From Acridotheres tristis (Eukaryota; Chordata; Aves; Passeriformes; Sturnidae), in contig CM072886.1 in assembly GCA_037013685.1 (NCBI GenBank), positions 60,938,933 through 61,002,932 on the forward strand: a stretch of DNA of 64,000 nucleotides, given 5' to 3'. The notes under the pieces are model-generated. The model saw only the letters and a list, made by a program, of their open reading frames with translations. It searched no databases and had not been told where the DNA came from. This document shows, one piece after another, positions 50,489-64,000 of the stretch (the first letter of the stretch is position 1; each line of letters opens with the position of its first letter). Both the position numbers and the translations under genes were made by a program.

Positions 50489-50858
50489 ATGTCGGACACC
50501 AAGGTGAAAGTTGCCGTCAGGGTCCGGCCCATGAACAAGAGAGGTGAGCGGGGTCTAGGGGCACCTCGGGGCGGTGGCGGCAGCGGAGCGCGGCGTCCCC
50601 CCGCGTTCTGCCCGGGCTGGCGGGAGGACGAGCCCCTTGGGCCGCCCCCCGCCGCTCCAGCCCCTCGCTCCCGGGGGAGCTGGCGGGGGCCGAGCTGCAC
50701 CGGCGTGACGGGAGGAGAGGGGTGCTCGCTCGCCCTGGCTACAGCCCCCCGCCGTGTCGCCTTGCAGAGCTGGACCTGAATACCAAGTGCATCGTGGAGA
50801 TGGAAGGGAACCAGACCGTGCTTCACCCGCCGCCTTCCAACGCCAAGCAGGGAGAAAG
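50489..50858 (+). CDS. KIF13A: Kinesin-like protein KIF13A, first two coding exons only
   Basis: Kinesin-3 family plus-end microtubule motor for endosome and vesicle transport. Exon 1 is 50489-50543 (MSDTKVKVAVRVRPMNKR), with an A at -3 of the ATG and donor GTGAGC. Exon 2 is 50768-50858 (ELDLNTKCIVEMEGNQTVLH, then PPPSNAKQGER), with acceptor TTGCAG and donor GTAAAA. They join in frame to 48 residues and two bases. This is the start of the motor domain; the VRVRPMN strand is the first conserved motor motif. MSDTKVKV and EMEGNQTVLHPPPSN point to KIF13A rather than KIF13B, which differs at these sites. The P-loop and the rest of the roughly 1,800-residue protein lie beyond the right edge. Confidence 0.94.
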
Positions 50859-53800
50859 GTAAAACCTCGAGTCGCCGTGCCCCGAGTGAAAGCCCAGCCC
50901 CGGCTCCTCCGCCTCGCTCTCGCAGATGCCTCGCTCGGCTTTGTCAGGGCAGCAGCGGGGTCCCCAGGGTGTCGCTCGGTGCTTTTCGGGGCTGCGCTGG
51001 GAGGGAGAGCGGGAGAGGCGAGCGCTGACCCGGTCTGCTGCGTTGGTCTTGCGTCCATGGCAAGTAAAGGTAAAGGTTCTTTACCTGGCATCCTGGGGGA
51101 CTCGGAGGTACCCAGTGTGGAGGCAGAAGATCCCTGTTAGTCTCCCGGGTTTAGAAGTTGATTCTTGATTGACTGCTCAAAAAATGAACTGTTGAGTAGG
51201 TTAAGGACTTAGACTGTGTGTGCTGTTTTCAGAAATTTCCCTTGAGTGTAGGCTGTTAACAACTTGGTGTAACCTGTGGGAGAACAAGAAGCAGAATCTG
51301 ATTTTTATGCTAGTGATGAATTTTTTTTTATGTAACTTTGTTTACTAGATTTTAACCTATTTGCATTTGAAAAGGCAGTAATTGCTAGATCCTTTATTAA
51401 TTCAGTGTTGTTCTGTGAAGTAGCTTATGAGAATATGCTAAAATAATTTTGAAATCTGGCATTTAGTTGTGATGCCCCAGTAAAGAATACCCTTGGAAAA
51501 AATCCAAAATACCAATGCACTAGACTGTAAAAATAGATCAGAACAGGAAAAGATTTCTTTCCTTTGAGGGAGTGAAGGGAAAGACAGGGAGGTGCAAGTG
51601 GAATAGTTATGTTGTATGCTGGTGTGTTCAGTTACGTTGTATTATCTGCTGGGTTACCTGTTGACTGCTGGAGTTCAATTGATCTGTTAAATGCATTTAA
51701 TTCCAAGGAGTAAGAAATCATTTGAATGGATATGGAGACTTTCAACCTAGCACCTTCCTATTACTTAAGCCTTTTTAAAAAATATTTTTGACTCAGTTCA
51801 TAACAGTTATGAAGAAAATGTAGTGTGAGAATATTCTTTTTTTTTTTGCAAAGGTGGAGTGTCATGCTTTTATAGCTTTCCAGCAGAAGTTGAAACCTTT
51901 TCTATTCTTGCATGTCCAAGGTGTGAAGGTGCTTCTCACATTAACCCACATATAGAATATAGCTGTAAGCACACCAGTTTATTTTAGATCCAACTTGCAT
52001 TGTCTTCAGAACCATTGTTGTGGCTCAAATGCTGGCCTGCATCTTGAAAGATCTGTGTTTGCTTCCTGCTTCTTTCAAAGATCTTTGTGTGATCTTCTAT
52101 AAGTTGTGTTACCTCCCTGGGTCTTAACAGCTCATATGTGAAATGGAATCTTGAGGGTTTTTAAAAACTATCTTGTTTTAGAATGTATGGGGTTTTTTTC
52201 AATAAACAGGAGTTTATTGAAGTGTGTATATAGCTTCCATCACAACGCTGCTGTAATAAGAATAACAAACTCCTCAAAGTGAGTGGGATTGACAGGTATG
52301 AAACATAAATGATATATAGAGTTTATAAAGCAAAAGCAGAATTAAGATTTAAAAGTCACTATTTCAATAGACTTGAGAGACTAAGGGCCAGGTGGTTTAA
52401 TGAAGAGCCAGTAACGTGGGAATTTTGCTTGTTGTGCACATTGGCCTGCAGGTATTCAGTGAGACTATGCAGTGACTCTCTTTGGAGAGCTTGTGTGTCT
52501 TGTGTTTATCAGGCTTTAATATCTCTAAAATGTATAAATTGTCTTGGTGGGAGCTGGCTTCTGTTTCTACCTTAAGAGCCTTATGGGTGAGCTGTGACGC
52601 TTGTGTGCGACCTCACCGTCGGCAGCTGTGTTGGCAAGGCATAGCTGTCCTGCTTGCAGCACAGTGTGAGGCTGGAATTTGGCTGGCTGCTAACTTGTGT
52701 GTTTGAAACAACTGCCAGATGTGTTATTGGAAGGAACAGTCAGAAATACTGATCAGAAGTAACTCTCATTAGTGCAAACAGATAGTTTGGGTGCCTGCTT
52801 AATGGCAGACGTTGTGTGTGACCTGTCAAGATGTGTAATGGGCTTTCTAGGGCCTCATGAACATCCTTACGTTTCCTTCAGTGCTAAACTGCTGGTTTAT
52901 ATTTTTTTACTCAATATAAATAGTTCCATTTCTCATGATGAGAAATGGATTCTGTTCTTCTATGTGTACCCACCATAAAATGTCTGTATAAACTGGCTCT
53001 GAATTGCTGAGTAGTTGCTGCTTGTACTTGGACTGATGCCTTGGCAGGGTTAGAGATGTCAAATGGATTTTTGGTTTTCTTTGTGTAGCATGTTTTTATA
53101 TAGCTTAACTGGATTTTTCTTTCAGAGCAACCATGTCATTGCAAAAATGATTTGATTTGTTAGGGTGATTAATTGGTCTTTCTCTCTTCTGTGCATTATT
53201 TTAATATTTAGTCTTACCTTTTCCTTTGCGTGTTTTATCTTTTTATATGGAAATTTCCCTTTTCTAACTGAATGGAAGTACAAGTTTGTGCTGCATTTTG
53301 GAATAAGAATAAGTAGCCTTCTTCTAAAGCAAATTTGGTTTCCAGGGCTGCTTTTTTAAATTCAGCTGAAGCCGAGAGACTACAGGGTGTAGGGAGTAGA
53401 ATTCAGGACCGTGCTCTTTATTTGCTTTGTTCTCTCTCTTACAATTTAAAAGGTACTGACAGAATTCTCTAAAGAAAAATTAGGTAACTCTTTAATAACT
53501 ATAAAATTATAAAATTTGCTCTTGGAAGAACATCCAAGGTTAGGAAAATCAGATTTTACTAGCTTTGCCTATGCTGTACGGAATTTTTGAATTAAATCTA
53601 AATTCAGTTGCATTATTTTAATTAGTTTGTAGGCATTATTAAGGTTAGTTCTGAAGAATTTTAAGTGGGCAAGTAATGCTAGTTTTACAGGTGATGTAAA
53701 AGGCCTAAAATCCCAGACAGTGCTGTCATTTGTCCAACTTTCATTATTGTGTTAGAGGTAGAGTTATAACCATAAATTAGAACAGGATTCTGACTGCATC

Positions 53801-56800
53801 TTCTAACTGCTAGACCACACAGCACTCACATCGTAATAAACACAGCTACAAAATAGTAATTGTTATTAAATGCAAGTGTTCTGTCTTTTTATAAGCAGCA
53901 GGCCTGTTGTTGCCTACCAGCACATGACTGTCAGTGTTCTAAACTAATGAAGGAGGAAAACCAGAACATAGTAAAACTGAACAGTCTGAGTCTGAAAGGC
54001 ACAGGAAAGTCTTTATCAACTGAAATAGTAAGAGACAGAGTTCAAAAAGGAACAGTTTTCATTAGCTGCTATCAGGTATAATCTCTGGTGCTGGCAGAGT
54101 TTTTGGAAGTTCGTTGTTGGACTTCATACCTTTAACCCATGTTTTGTTTTTAGTGGTAGCAGTAGTTTCCTTTGTATGTGCTGAAGTGTGCTTGTATGTT
54201 CTTTTAGTTACTTCTTGTATCTCTCAGCCATTTCCTTCCCAAACCAATATAGACTTCCATTTCTTCCCAAGAAGAAAGTTTCTGGGAACTCTCTGATTTT
54301 TTTTTTTTCTTGTCTTTATCTGGGAACCTGAATTTCATTTCTCAAAGTACTCTCTTCACAGAAAAAAACCCCTATTCTAATTTATAGTCTTTTAGAAATG
54401 GGTATTATGTTTCAAAGCCAATTGAATACATCCTGCTGTCCTGCTATAAATATTTGCATTTGGTTGTTGGCAACAAGATGCCGTATTAACTATAAGATAA
54501 TTAGAGTATGGAGTCACAGACAATCCTACAAAATGGTTGAATAATTTTTTACAATAGAGATTTCACATCTCTGTGTCTACTAAAGATCTGACTTTACATT
54601 ACGGATGTTCGTTTCCAGTAGGACAAATGAATTCTTGCTGTGTTGGTTCCTCCTTCGTTTCTGATTGTTAAAATATGCTTTACTTCCTTTCCTTTCAGCT
54701 ATGCTTTTTAACACATAGGATCTGAAAAGTTTTATTTTAGCTCCCTGATAACAGTTCTTCATGACATGGTTTTTCCTTTAGTAAGCAAAATATTCGTCTT
54801 GACAGAAATAAACAAGGAACCATGGAGACCATAGAACTGAAATGTTATTTCGTCTGTCGTTTTAACTGAAACACAAATTCCTTTATTGGGCAATTCATTC
54901 CATTAGAGCACAGTAGCCTATTGCAAACTTTGCCTTAATAAAAATATCAGAGCAGAAGATAAGAAGTCCTCAGATTGTAGAGCTGACCTCAAAATCTCAC
55001 TTTTTTCTGAAAGTATTTTCTTTCCTATTTTAACTCTTAAAAAACCCCCAGCATGTTATGACTTGTTTGTTCTGTTGTCTTCTATCCTCATTTTGATAAG
55101 ACAAGTAGCACCGAAGCCCAGTTCTACTTAAAAAAACCCTCTTCTCAGAGTGCTAAATTACTAAAGATTCCAGAATATATGGGGGCTTTATTTATTTTTT
55201 TTTTCATAGATTTAAGCTCTTTAATAAAATAAATAGCTGGGAACAGATGTGTATGCATCTATCTAGTTTTTGTAGGTCATAATACTTTCAAAGATTAATA
55301 TCTGAAGCACAGATTTCATCCCTAGGCAGCTTGTCCTAAAACTCTTGTTTCCAGAAAACAGCTGTTTCTCCTTCTGCTTTGGAGAAAACGTGATTTTGGA
55401 TGGCCTTTAGTACACGGTCCTTCCCTTGGCGGTTGTGGTACTTCATAGTTTTTGATATCTTGCTTTGGGTAGCATCAGAGATGAGAGGAGAGCACTGTTG
55501 GGGGCCTTCATGATAATGGTAACTTTTTCAAACTGAAACTTCTTGAAGCTAAAAGAGGACAGCTGCTAATTAGTGCTGTATCTGTAGGAATGACTGACCA
55601 GATCACATCTTTGATGTGTGAACTTCAAATTATCATCTGTCAGAGGTGGATCATAAAATAGTAGAAGGCAACAACTTTTATCTTTGTAGGAAATTGTAAA
55701 AGTAATCTGACTTTGACCTGTCTAACTTTCCTGTTAGACATCAGTGTTCAGGATGAGAACTGTTAGCTTTGAACCTTGGCAGAGGAGTGGATTTGGATTA
55801 TGAAATGTATGGCTGGAAAATGTCATTTTGGGAGCTACTTTTGCATTGCTTTAATCCATTCATGCTTCAGATGCAATGCTAGATGCAGTTCCTTGAAACT
55901 TCTGTTCTCAAGTTCCATATAATTTTGAACATAATGAGGCACAAACTTGTAGTCCAAAATACTGTGTGATACAGCTCTTGGTTCTTCATGAGGTGACCTA
56001 ACTGTGAGTAAATGCAACATCCATTATTTTACCATTTTTATAAAATCCAGACTGCTGATAGGACCTTGTGATTTGCTCTTTAAATGTGATTGCTAGAGGA
56101 AACTACTGTTGGAAGCTGTTGGGATTGAGGGTAAGCTGCCTGTAGTACTTAGCTGGCAAAATTTCAGAATAAAAATAGATAAAGCGTTTGAGGAGAAGGA
56201 AAACTCTTCTTAGAATGACCATGTTTAGGCAGTTGTTGCGTTTTAGTCATTCTGTGCTTTTGGACTACTGAGTGTTATGTTCAAATATTTCTAAGTAGAA
56301 TACAGTCGAATGAGGTGCAGCTTCAAACCTGCCCAATTTTTCTCTTTTGCTATGTTGGAAGTACCTAAGTTGTTGGACATGAAAATATGTGTAAAAGTAT
56401 CAGGAGGCCTATAGACATGCTTAGCTTCTGTGTTTAGAAGGTACAGCTATGCATGCAAATGTTTGTTTCTGCAGCCTGAGGTGTTTTTGAGCTCTGGATT
56501 ACTAGTCAATACACCTTGAATATTTGTCTATTGAAATGAATAATGGATTTTTTAAAATTTCAGTTCTCTTAAAACAGAGGGGTTTTTTGTCCTTTTTTGA
56601 GTGATGTCAGGACTAAAGGAAAAGTTTTATTTTCACCTCCTTACCCCCTTAGTGTAAATAGAGACAGTTGTTTTGTTTTGAAAACAAGATTCTCTGCTCT
56701 GTTGTGCATCTGTTAGGTTTATTAAATGTGCATGTGGTAAGACTCCAGACTACTAATTCACTGGACTGTAATAGTTTAAAAACTTAGAGTTAGGTGATGC

Positions 56801-59800
56801 TTGTAAACATGTTGTGATGCAGGTGTGGGTTAGATTCAAGATACTTCAGGAAGTGCCTAAGAAGTGCCAGTGCTGCAGAACCTGAGCTCAGGGAGCAGCA
56901 GTGCACACCAGCTGCCCTCCCGTGCAGGTCTGTGTGCTGAGCAGAGCTAGGGTGTGAGTCTTGGCACAAAGTTTCAGGGACAAAGCGAATCCCTTCTCGG
57001 TCTGATCAGGCCTGCAGGGCAGCATGTGTGGGCAGGCAGCTGCTGTTCAGGCATTCAACATGGTGGTACTTCTAGTAATAAGATTAGAGCTAAATCTTTA
57101 AATTCACCAATGCACTTGTTGCTATTGTGTTTGAGACTTCATCAGATTTGAGCTCCTGCGTTCCTCTGGTGCAGACTGAGTAGTGATGGCTGCCTCTGGC
57201 TGCAGTGCCAGTGTCTCCTGCATGGACTGACTGTCCTGAATGATGGGAAAGCAGTACCTTTGCTTATTTGGCCTGCCCTGAGCATGGTTTGAGTCTATTA
57301 ATGGAAATAATTACTGCCTGCTCTAGCGAGATGCCAACTGCTTGTGCACATGCTCTTGCTAAACTGAGTAATTTCTCTGGTTGTTTGATATTTTGTAAGA
57401 ATTTATGTTACTGACAGCAGAGTGGAAAGAGCTCTTTAAGGAAGTGTGAAAGTGTTGGCTAGAGACAGTGAATGCAGCCCATGACAAAAAGGTCCATGCT
57501 GTGCAATGATGTACACCACAGGACTCAACTCTTGAGTTAGCCTGTGACCCAGAGCACCAAGTTAACTAAAACAGTTGTGTCCTTGCCTGGAAGTAGTGTT
57601 GCTTTGTGTGTTACAAGAGGAAGTACAAGGGCCATAAGTTTCTCTAGCCAGTACCCGACTTTGTATGTTGATATGAAATTGATCATTAGAGTTTGAGATT
57701 TGATGGAGCTTGCGGTGACTGTGTGTGCCTTTGTGGTTCTTCTGTGTGAAGCTTGAGATGGATGTTTGCTGGGGGGTGATAGAGAAGCTCAGTATGGTAT
57801 CTTAGAATATGAAGGTCAACCAGAAAAATGCATTGCTGACAGGAGTTGAAAACTCAGTGACTTGAGCTCAAGATATCCATGTTGATGAAGAGCAAGAGCT
57901 ACACAGGCTGTTTTCAATGCCAGAGGAGAGTGTCCCTTTATGGAATTTCTCATTTTGGGTGAAAATTGAGTAAGTGGCTTTCTGATAATGTGCTTGGTTA
58001 GTGTTACAATCTGTAATTTTGGCCTTTATTTTTGATAGTTGCCTTCTAATATAAAAATAATGGTTTAAAACCCCCACCCTCAGACATCAAAACATCTATA
58101 AATTCATAACCATATCCTGAACTAGTGTATTCTGTAGTCATCAGCCACACCCTTAATTTGGCATTTTGTTACGTCCTAAATAGAGACATCCTCACATACA
58201 TGCTTACCAAATACTCCTACATCATCTTTGGATAATGTGAAGCTAAGGGCTTGTAAGGTGGAACTTTTTCAGTAGGAGGTAATTTAAATGTTCTGTCTCA
58301 TTTCACTTGGATCACTCTAGGGAAATCTGTGTAGTCAACATGCTTATCATCCAATGGTGACATATTTGTTATTTAGGTATTATAACTTAGGAGAGAAATT
58401 TATACCACAACTAGTGTTTTGACAAATTAAGCCATGAATATATTTTGGTGCTTAATAATGGTACAGGGTTTATTTTGAGGTGCATCAGTCAACACAGCAG
58501 TGAAAAGGTGTGCCTTAATCATTTCTGGGTGCTTGTGTTCGTGCATGGTAACTAGCATGGTTAATGATGCTGCAGATGGGTGCTGAGAGGCTTACTGTGC
58601 ACCAGCAACAGGTTCTGTACTCAGCTGTTTCTTAAAAACTAGTCTTCACCAAACCTGTGCTGCTGCCTCTTTATGTTCAGTAATAGCATAGATTCCAGGC
58701 TAGTAGTGACTGGAGATTCATAGTGTCACTGCATCTTCTTTTTGCAATGTGTATGTATATTCCAAGAATTTTAAGCATTTCATAAATATGAATCAAAGCA
58801 GTTGCTGTGGCTGGAATGGCATACTTATCTCTGCATGTACTTAGGAAGATACTGCTCCATATGTTTAAAAAAGTGACAGGGTGCATTGTGAACTGTAAAC
58901 TTTCTATAAAGTAACTTGATGCTTTGTTTTCAAAACACGTTGCTGAAAATGTCAACACTTGAATACGTTTTTCTGATTTTTTTTTGTATTACAGAATATT
59001 TTAGGCTTACAAATACAATAAAAATATACGTTGTATTTTATTTATTGAGCTTACATTTCCTTAGAGCTTATTCCGCAGTCTTTTTTTAAATACAAATGGC
59101 AATTTCAATTAAATAGCGTACAAAAGCCTCTAGCCGAGATTAAATTTTCTCCTAGTGTAAGGCTTCAAAATTCTGAATCTGTCTCTTGAGCTACTGCAAT
59201 AATTTTTCTAGTGTTAGATACTAGTTTGTGAAGTGATCTATTTTGCTTAATTCTTACATGATGACAAGGAAGAGCAGATCTTAGATAAGAAGCTGGGGGA
59301 TTTGATACTTCTTCTTATGGTGGTTTCTACTTTGTCTGACCTCGTTATTAAAAATCATGTCCAAGGTAGCTGAGGTGGCCTTTCATAAACTTGATTGTTT
59401 CAAAGTTGAAGCAAAAAAGATCATGTGAGGTGGAAGGGGCAATTTATCTGCCAAACAAATTGACTTGTATGATTACTACTACTGGCTGCAATGTAATTTT
59501 TAAAGCTTCGGAGTTCTTATTCCTGTTGAATATTTACTTTAAATTCAGTTTACTTTGTGATTCCAAAGCCCAGGCTTGTTTTACAGCTGACAAGCTTTTG
59601 CAAAAGATAAATCAACAGAGCATTCCAGTGGAGGCACAGAGCTGGTGGAGGTTCTTTACTGGCAAAGCTGCTTTATGGCCCTGAATGAGTGGTGTCCTCT
59701 TCTGCTTTGGAAAGTTTCTTTGTCAGCATCTATCAATGTGAATTTTTTAGATACACAGTATGATACAAGTCTGCAGTGCTCCAGACTTGTTTTGGCTCAG

Positions 59801-62800
59801 TAGTGCCACCTCCCTGAATGATGCAAGTCCTAAACATTTTGATGAGTTTTGGTATTTTTTCCTTCCTGTCATACTGTGTTGTCATTCTTTATTTTGAGAT
59901 AATTCTCAATTTCTTTTAGACTTCAAATACATTTTCAGAGAATTTTATCTAGAAAAATCTATGACTGAAAGACTGAAGTAGAAACGTTCATTTATTCACT
60001 GTATGTAGCTGAAGACAGTAATGCATGACTTATGTATCCTCTGAATGGTCAGCAGCAAGTAGTTGAGTTTGAATATGTTTCTTTAAAGAGACCCGTGCAG
60101 TTATGTGAGGGAATAAGAGCAGAAGGTATTTGCAGACCTCCTGTGCTTTGCTGTTTTATTACATTGAGATAAAAATGTGGTTCTGAAAGTTTTGTTTCAA
60201 GTCTGTAATGGACCGTCATTCCAGCACTCATATTTTGCTGTTTTGGAGCTTCTTTCTGGGTCCACAGCAGATATGCCATTCTTAAACAAACTCTCCAGAA
60301 GGCAAGCTAATACTTTCCATAATGCCCATTACATTTAAAAAGAAGGAACTTTGAAATAGTTCTAATTCTTCTGTTGTAGATCTAATCCTTGTATCTGCAT
60401 TTTTGATAGGAGTGCCCTTGAAAGGTGCTGCTTCAGTGTCTTCAGAGAAACTGACATATAAGATAACCCAAGAGATGGCTTGTTAATGGATTTGCTGCTG
60501 AGCTGGAGAATATATAGGGAAAGGATATTTGGGAACCAGGACAATGAAAGGCAAAAGAGAGCTGCAGAAATGTTTGCCCAACAACATGATGAAACTACTT
60601 AAAATACATGCTGGAGAAAATCAACCAACATCTCCTGCGTCTCCCCCCTGCCCCCCACAAAAAAAAAAAAAAAGCTTATTCTCATCCTCCTGAAAACCTG
60701 GCATTCTCTGGGGTGGTACTAGTCTTCATGGGTGTTCTGGATGAGATCCAAGTTGAAAACGAAAAGGAAAGTCAGTTATTGTAAACAGACCACTGAACAC
60801 TGGACATCTTGCTATGTAGCTTCCTTGTCAACAGCTTCCAAGTCCTTAGAATGTTTATTGTTTGAGGTGTTTATAACATTGTAGCTAAATCCATGGCATG
60901 TTTTAGTGCATGGCTGTAATCCCTATTTTAACACTGAATTTTTACTGTTTATTACATTAAATGTCATGAATGAGAACCTTTTTAAATTGACTGAAATAAT
61001 TGGAATAATGGGAGACAACTTGTCTGTCCATCAAAAGGATGATGAAGTGTGTTTGAAGATGGAGCATTTAAGTGTTCTCAGGTCCCTTTCAATGGAACAG
61101 TAACTTGATTCTTTAAATAAATTTAGTAGCTGTTCTGTCTCTCTTAGCATTGCAGTTTCATGATTGGATTTCTCTTTACTGTCAGAATTGCTGGGTATTG
61201 AAGGAGGGAGGTGTCTGACTTTCCACATGGTGAAAGTTAGAAATTAGCTCTTGACAGTTCTATTTTCAAGTTCTCAGCAGTGTTTGGTGGATGAGTACTT
61301 AACCTGGACAGTCATCAGTCTAATCCTTCATTCCTTGTTTACTCCTTGGGGCAGGCTGCATCCTCTCGAGTAGTTTTTGAAATTTCAGTTTTGCAGATGT
61401 GAATGTGACAGTGGCACTCTTTTTGTCAGAAATCCTAATGCTGCCCTTGCTGCCATCTACACTCACAGATAGAAGTTTTGTGTGTGCTCTGAGCAATGCA
61501 GTGTACCTCTGTTTGGAATTTCAGGATGTCCTCTTGCAACTTTGGGCTAGTTTAAACCCAGAAATGCGGGTTGGCAGTGTTGAGTGGGCTGAATGCCCTT
61601 TGTGTTTTGCAGCACACATGTGTTTTCTGAGTTACGGTTCCTTTGGTGTGTGGTCTGACCTCTACTATTGGTATTTCAGAATTTCTTACCTGAGTGAAGA
61701 AGAAATCCATGGCCCATGTGCAAGATAGGTAAAATAGACTTTGAAAACGCTCTTGTACTCACATGACCAAGGTGTGAAACTAGTTTTATTAAAATCTCTC
61801 TAAGCCAAATTGATCTTAATCTGTCATCCTTTGTCTAGGAGGTTGTTGTAGGATGACTTCTGAAGGATCTCATGGTTCAGATGTTTTTCTCAAGGTACTG
61901 GCATCTTCATCATGGTTCAAAAAAGAGAGGCAAGTGAGCTTGCCTTTGCTCAGATGGAAGAGGGAAAGTAAATGCTGGGTCTCTCTGGACTTTGAAATGG
62001 GATATTATAACACGGAATTGCAGAACTGAATTTTGAATGAGGGATTTTTCATTAGTAGTGTGTTCCAAGGAAAGAAAATAGAAATACTGACAACAAGCAG
62101 TTGTTGCATAGGAAAAGAAAATTAAAGCTAGCTAATTTCATTAATTTCAAGAAACATTGGAAGTGATAAGAGTCTGACAACCTGTTGATTAGTAGCTGTA
62201 AGGAGCTATGTCAGAGTTCCGTGAGCTGAAAGTGTTTGATTTTACTAGGAAACTTGCATATTTTTTTCCAGATAATGGTGGAAATATTTTGTATTTTAAA
62301 TACTTTTGTAATTATCATTCTACTTTGCTTCCAGAATAGAAGAAAAGTTATAAATTCCCTGCAGAACTTTTAACAGAAGGAGCAAAGGCTTTGTGTTGGC
62401 GTCCTGTGGCATTTTTGGTTGGTTTGGGTTATTTTTGTAGTTTTTTTCTCTTAAAGTGCCATTAATGGAAAAGTATTCGAAATGAGATACCTGTCTTAGC
62501 TGCTGCGTCTCTTATAGTATGGTCTTTCAGTTTCATGTCTCAGTTTGCAGGTGGAGTAGATGAAAATAAATTAAGCTGGTATGGAATTACTGATCAAACA
62601 ACATGTCTTAGCCGTTTTTTTGAGTAGAATGGCTATTTACGCAAAAAAGGAAACAACTGACTCCTTATTACATTGACAATTGAGAACTGAGGGTTGCTCT
62701 AACTTAAAAGATTAGTGATGATGGTCAAAGTGGGAAAATTGCACTGAAGAATCAGTGTGATAGACATTTAAAATAATTTTGAACTTAATGCTGTATTTGT

Positions 62801-64000
62801 GAAACCTGAGTTTTGTTTGCAGTATTGCTCCTCACCTACTTTGCTTCTTCACACTCTTATCCTAATGTTACTAACCCAGAACTGCTGACCTCATTAAAGC
62901 TGCTCCCTAATTAATGTAATGCTTATCAGAGTTCAGAGCCTGAGTGCCCTTTCATATGACTTTTCAGGGTGTTTCAGACCAATCTACTTGCTCAGAGCCT
63001 TTCTTGTTTCTTAATATATGGCTTCTCATTCTCTTCTAAAGATCTTTTGTCAACTTTTTGAGAGACCACATGTAATTCTGCTTTATTTCTTCTTGTTTGT
63101 TTCGTGTAACTTTGTTCACTATGCAGGCAGATCCCTGGGTAGATCATTTAGGCCGTGGGTTATTTATGGCAGAGATAATTAGCTGAGTTGCAGCTCCTGA
63201 AACAGAAGAATTGCAGCTCAGTGTCGTGGAAGTTTAGCTGATAAGCTTTGTGAGGCCTCGGCTCCTCTGTGCAGAGTCAGATCAGGAGACTCAGTGCTGG
63301 ACTCCCACAGTCTGAGTGTCTAGCAAAGCTTCATTAGCCTGTGCTGCCCATGCTGTACCCGGTGTTTGTGGCAGTGTTGGAGTCAAGAGCAATGCCAGGG
63401 ACAGGAGAAGGCAGAAGGTAGGTGAGTGTAGCCTCCACTACTGCTCTCCTAGTTCAGATGCAGTACAGGATGAGCACATGTGCATGCAATGAGGCAAAGC
63501 TGATGGGAGTCTCCTAAAACTCATGTGTGAGGACTGACTATATAGAGATATCTAATGGACACCATGGTGTTGATTTGGTGTTTGGGAGTACCTGCAACAG
63601 GCTTCTGAGTGTACGCTGTTTTCTGGGATTTTCTGTTTCTAGAGTGGTTCAGCCTGCTCCCATCATGACTGGTAGATCTGACTGCAATCGCCACACAGAT
63701 GGTGCTAAATGGAACTATAAAGCTGTGTCTTAAGTAGTACTTCAAGTATTTTGTTGAATACTAACAACTAAGTAGTTTAAATATTTAGCCAAAAAGCGAG
63801 GTAACACTCACAGATTGATTTAAATACACCTGTTGACCTTACTGATTGAGTTGAATGTTAAGTTTAAACCACAGTTATTTGCAGTAGCAGGAGAAAAACA
63901 ATCATCAGGAAGGAATACATTTTTCACAGTTCTCTCTTTCTATGAAGGAGACTTTCCATTGTGTAACTGCAGTGCAGCATCACTGGCAAACACTTCATGT
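50859..64000 (+). other. KIF13A intron 2 (partial, more than 13 kb)
   Basis: I looked for the next motor-domain exon (human KPPKVFAFDYCFWSMDE) and found no match before the window ends. The sequence is AT-rich without any recognised gene, CR1 or LTR. An A-rich run sits at about 60656-60673. ORFs in this stretch are short and unsupported. Confidence 0.75.

Larger units (their letters stand above)
49830..50900. promoter_or_regulatory. CpG-island promoter of KIF13A
   Basis: Dense GC/CpG sequence surrounds the first two KIF13A coding exons and about 650 bases of leader. It includes a long pyrimidine run (CTCC/CCTC repeats, about 50308-50356) in the probable 5' UTR. No TATA box was identified. 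Long ORFs on both strands here are by-products of GC-rich composition. Confidence 0.8.

Noticed and set aside
49440..50826. Long minus- and plus-strand ORFs (up to 312 codons) in the KIF13A CpG island
   Set aside because: Arg/Pro/Gly/Ala-rich low-complexity translations present in several frames at once, as expected where stop codons are rare in GC-rich DNA. No domain was recognised.
1..64000. CRISPR arrays, operons, phage or bacterial mobile elements
   Set aside because: None are present. The exon-intron structure, CpG islands and retroposons show this is vertebrate nuclear DNA.

Overview
The window is vertebrate nuclear DNA, almost certainly from a bird. It holds genes split by GT/AG introns, three CpG-island promoters in an AT-rich background, decayed CR1 LINE fragments (the dominant retroposon of birds and reptiles) and a solo LTR of a type common in bird genomes. 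Assembled exons match four genes of the human 6p22.3 neighbourhood, in the same relative order and orientation: KDM1B (minus strand), then TPMT, NHLRC1 and KIF13A (all plus strand). These assignments come from reading translated exons against remembered family sequences; no database search was run.

Layout: positions 918-17464 carry 16 coding exons of KDM1B (LSD2/AOF1), a flavin-dependent histone H3K4 demethylase. The exons join in frame to residues 1-659, and the C-terminal part lies beyond the left edge. A CpG island at about 19740-20640 separates KDM1B from TPMT, which start head to head, and probably serves both. TPMT (thiopurine S-methyltransferase) has eight coding exons from 20849 to 30291, giving a complete 246-residue protein. 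Its largest intron (23595-27499) holds a solo LTR and a possible MIR-like relic. The TPMT-NHLRC1 gap (30292-33625) holds two broken CR1 fragments and a small minisatellite. NHLRC1 (malin, a RING and NHL-repeat E3 ubiquitin ligase) is a single uninterrupted 388-codon exon at 33626-34792 inside its own CpG island. About 15 kb of mostly featureless DNA follows, with one minus-strand CR1 fragment. KIF13A (kinesin-3 motor) begins in a third CpG island at about 49830-50900. Only its first two coding exons (50489-50543 and 50768-50858) are present, and the remaining 13 kb is intron 2.

The four genes do not form a pathway. They are a conserved syntenic block covering chromatin demethylation, drug and xenobiotic methylation, glycogen quality control and vesicle transport. 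I found no undescribed biological system. The best leads are small: a tandem array of GGGGATCCCC-like units in the shared KDM1B/TPMT promoter, a polyalanine run in malin, a 20-bp minisatellite upstream of NHLRC1 that extends its reading frame, a possible long NHLRC1 3' UTR, and some short repeats.
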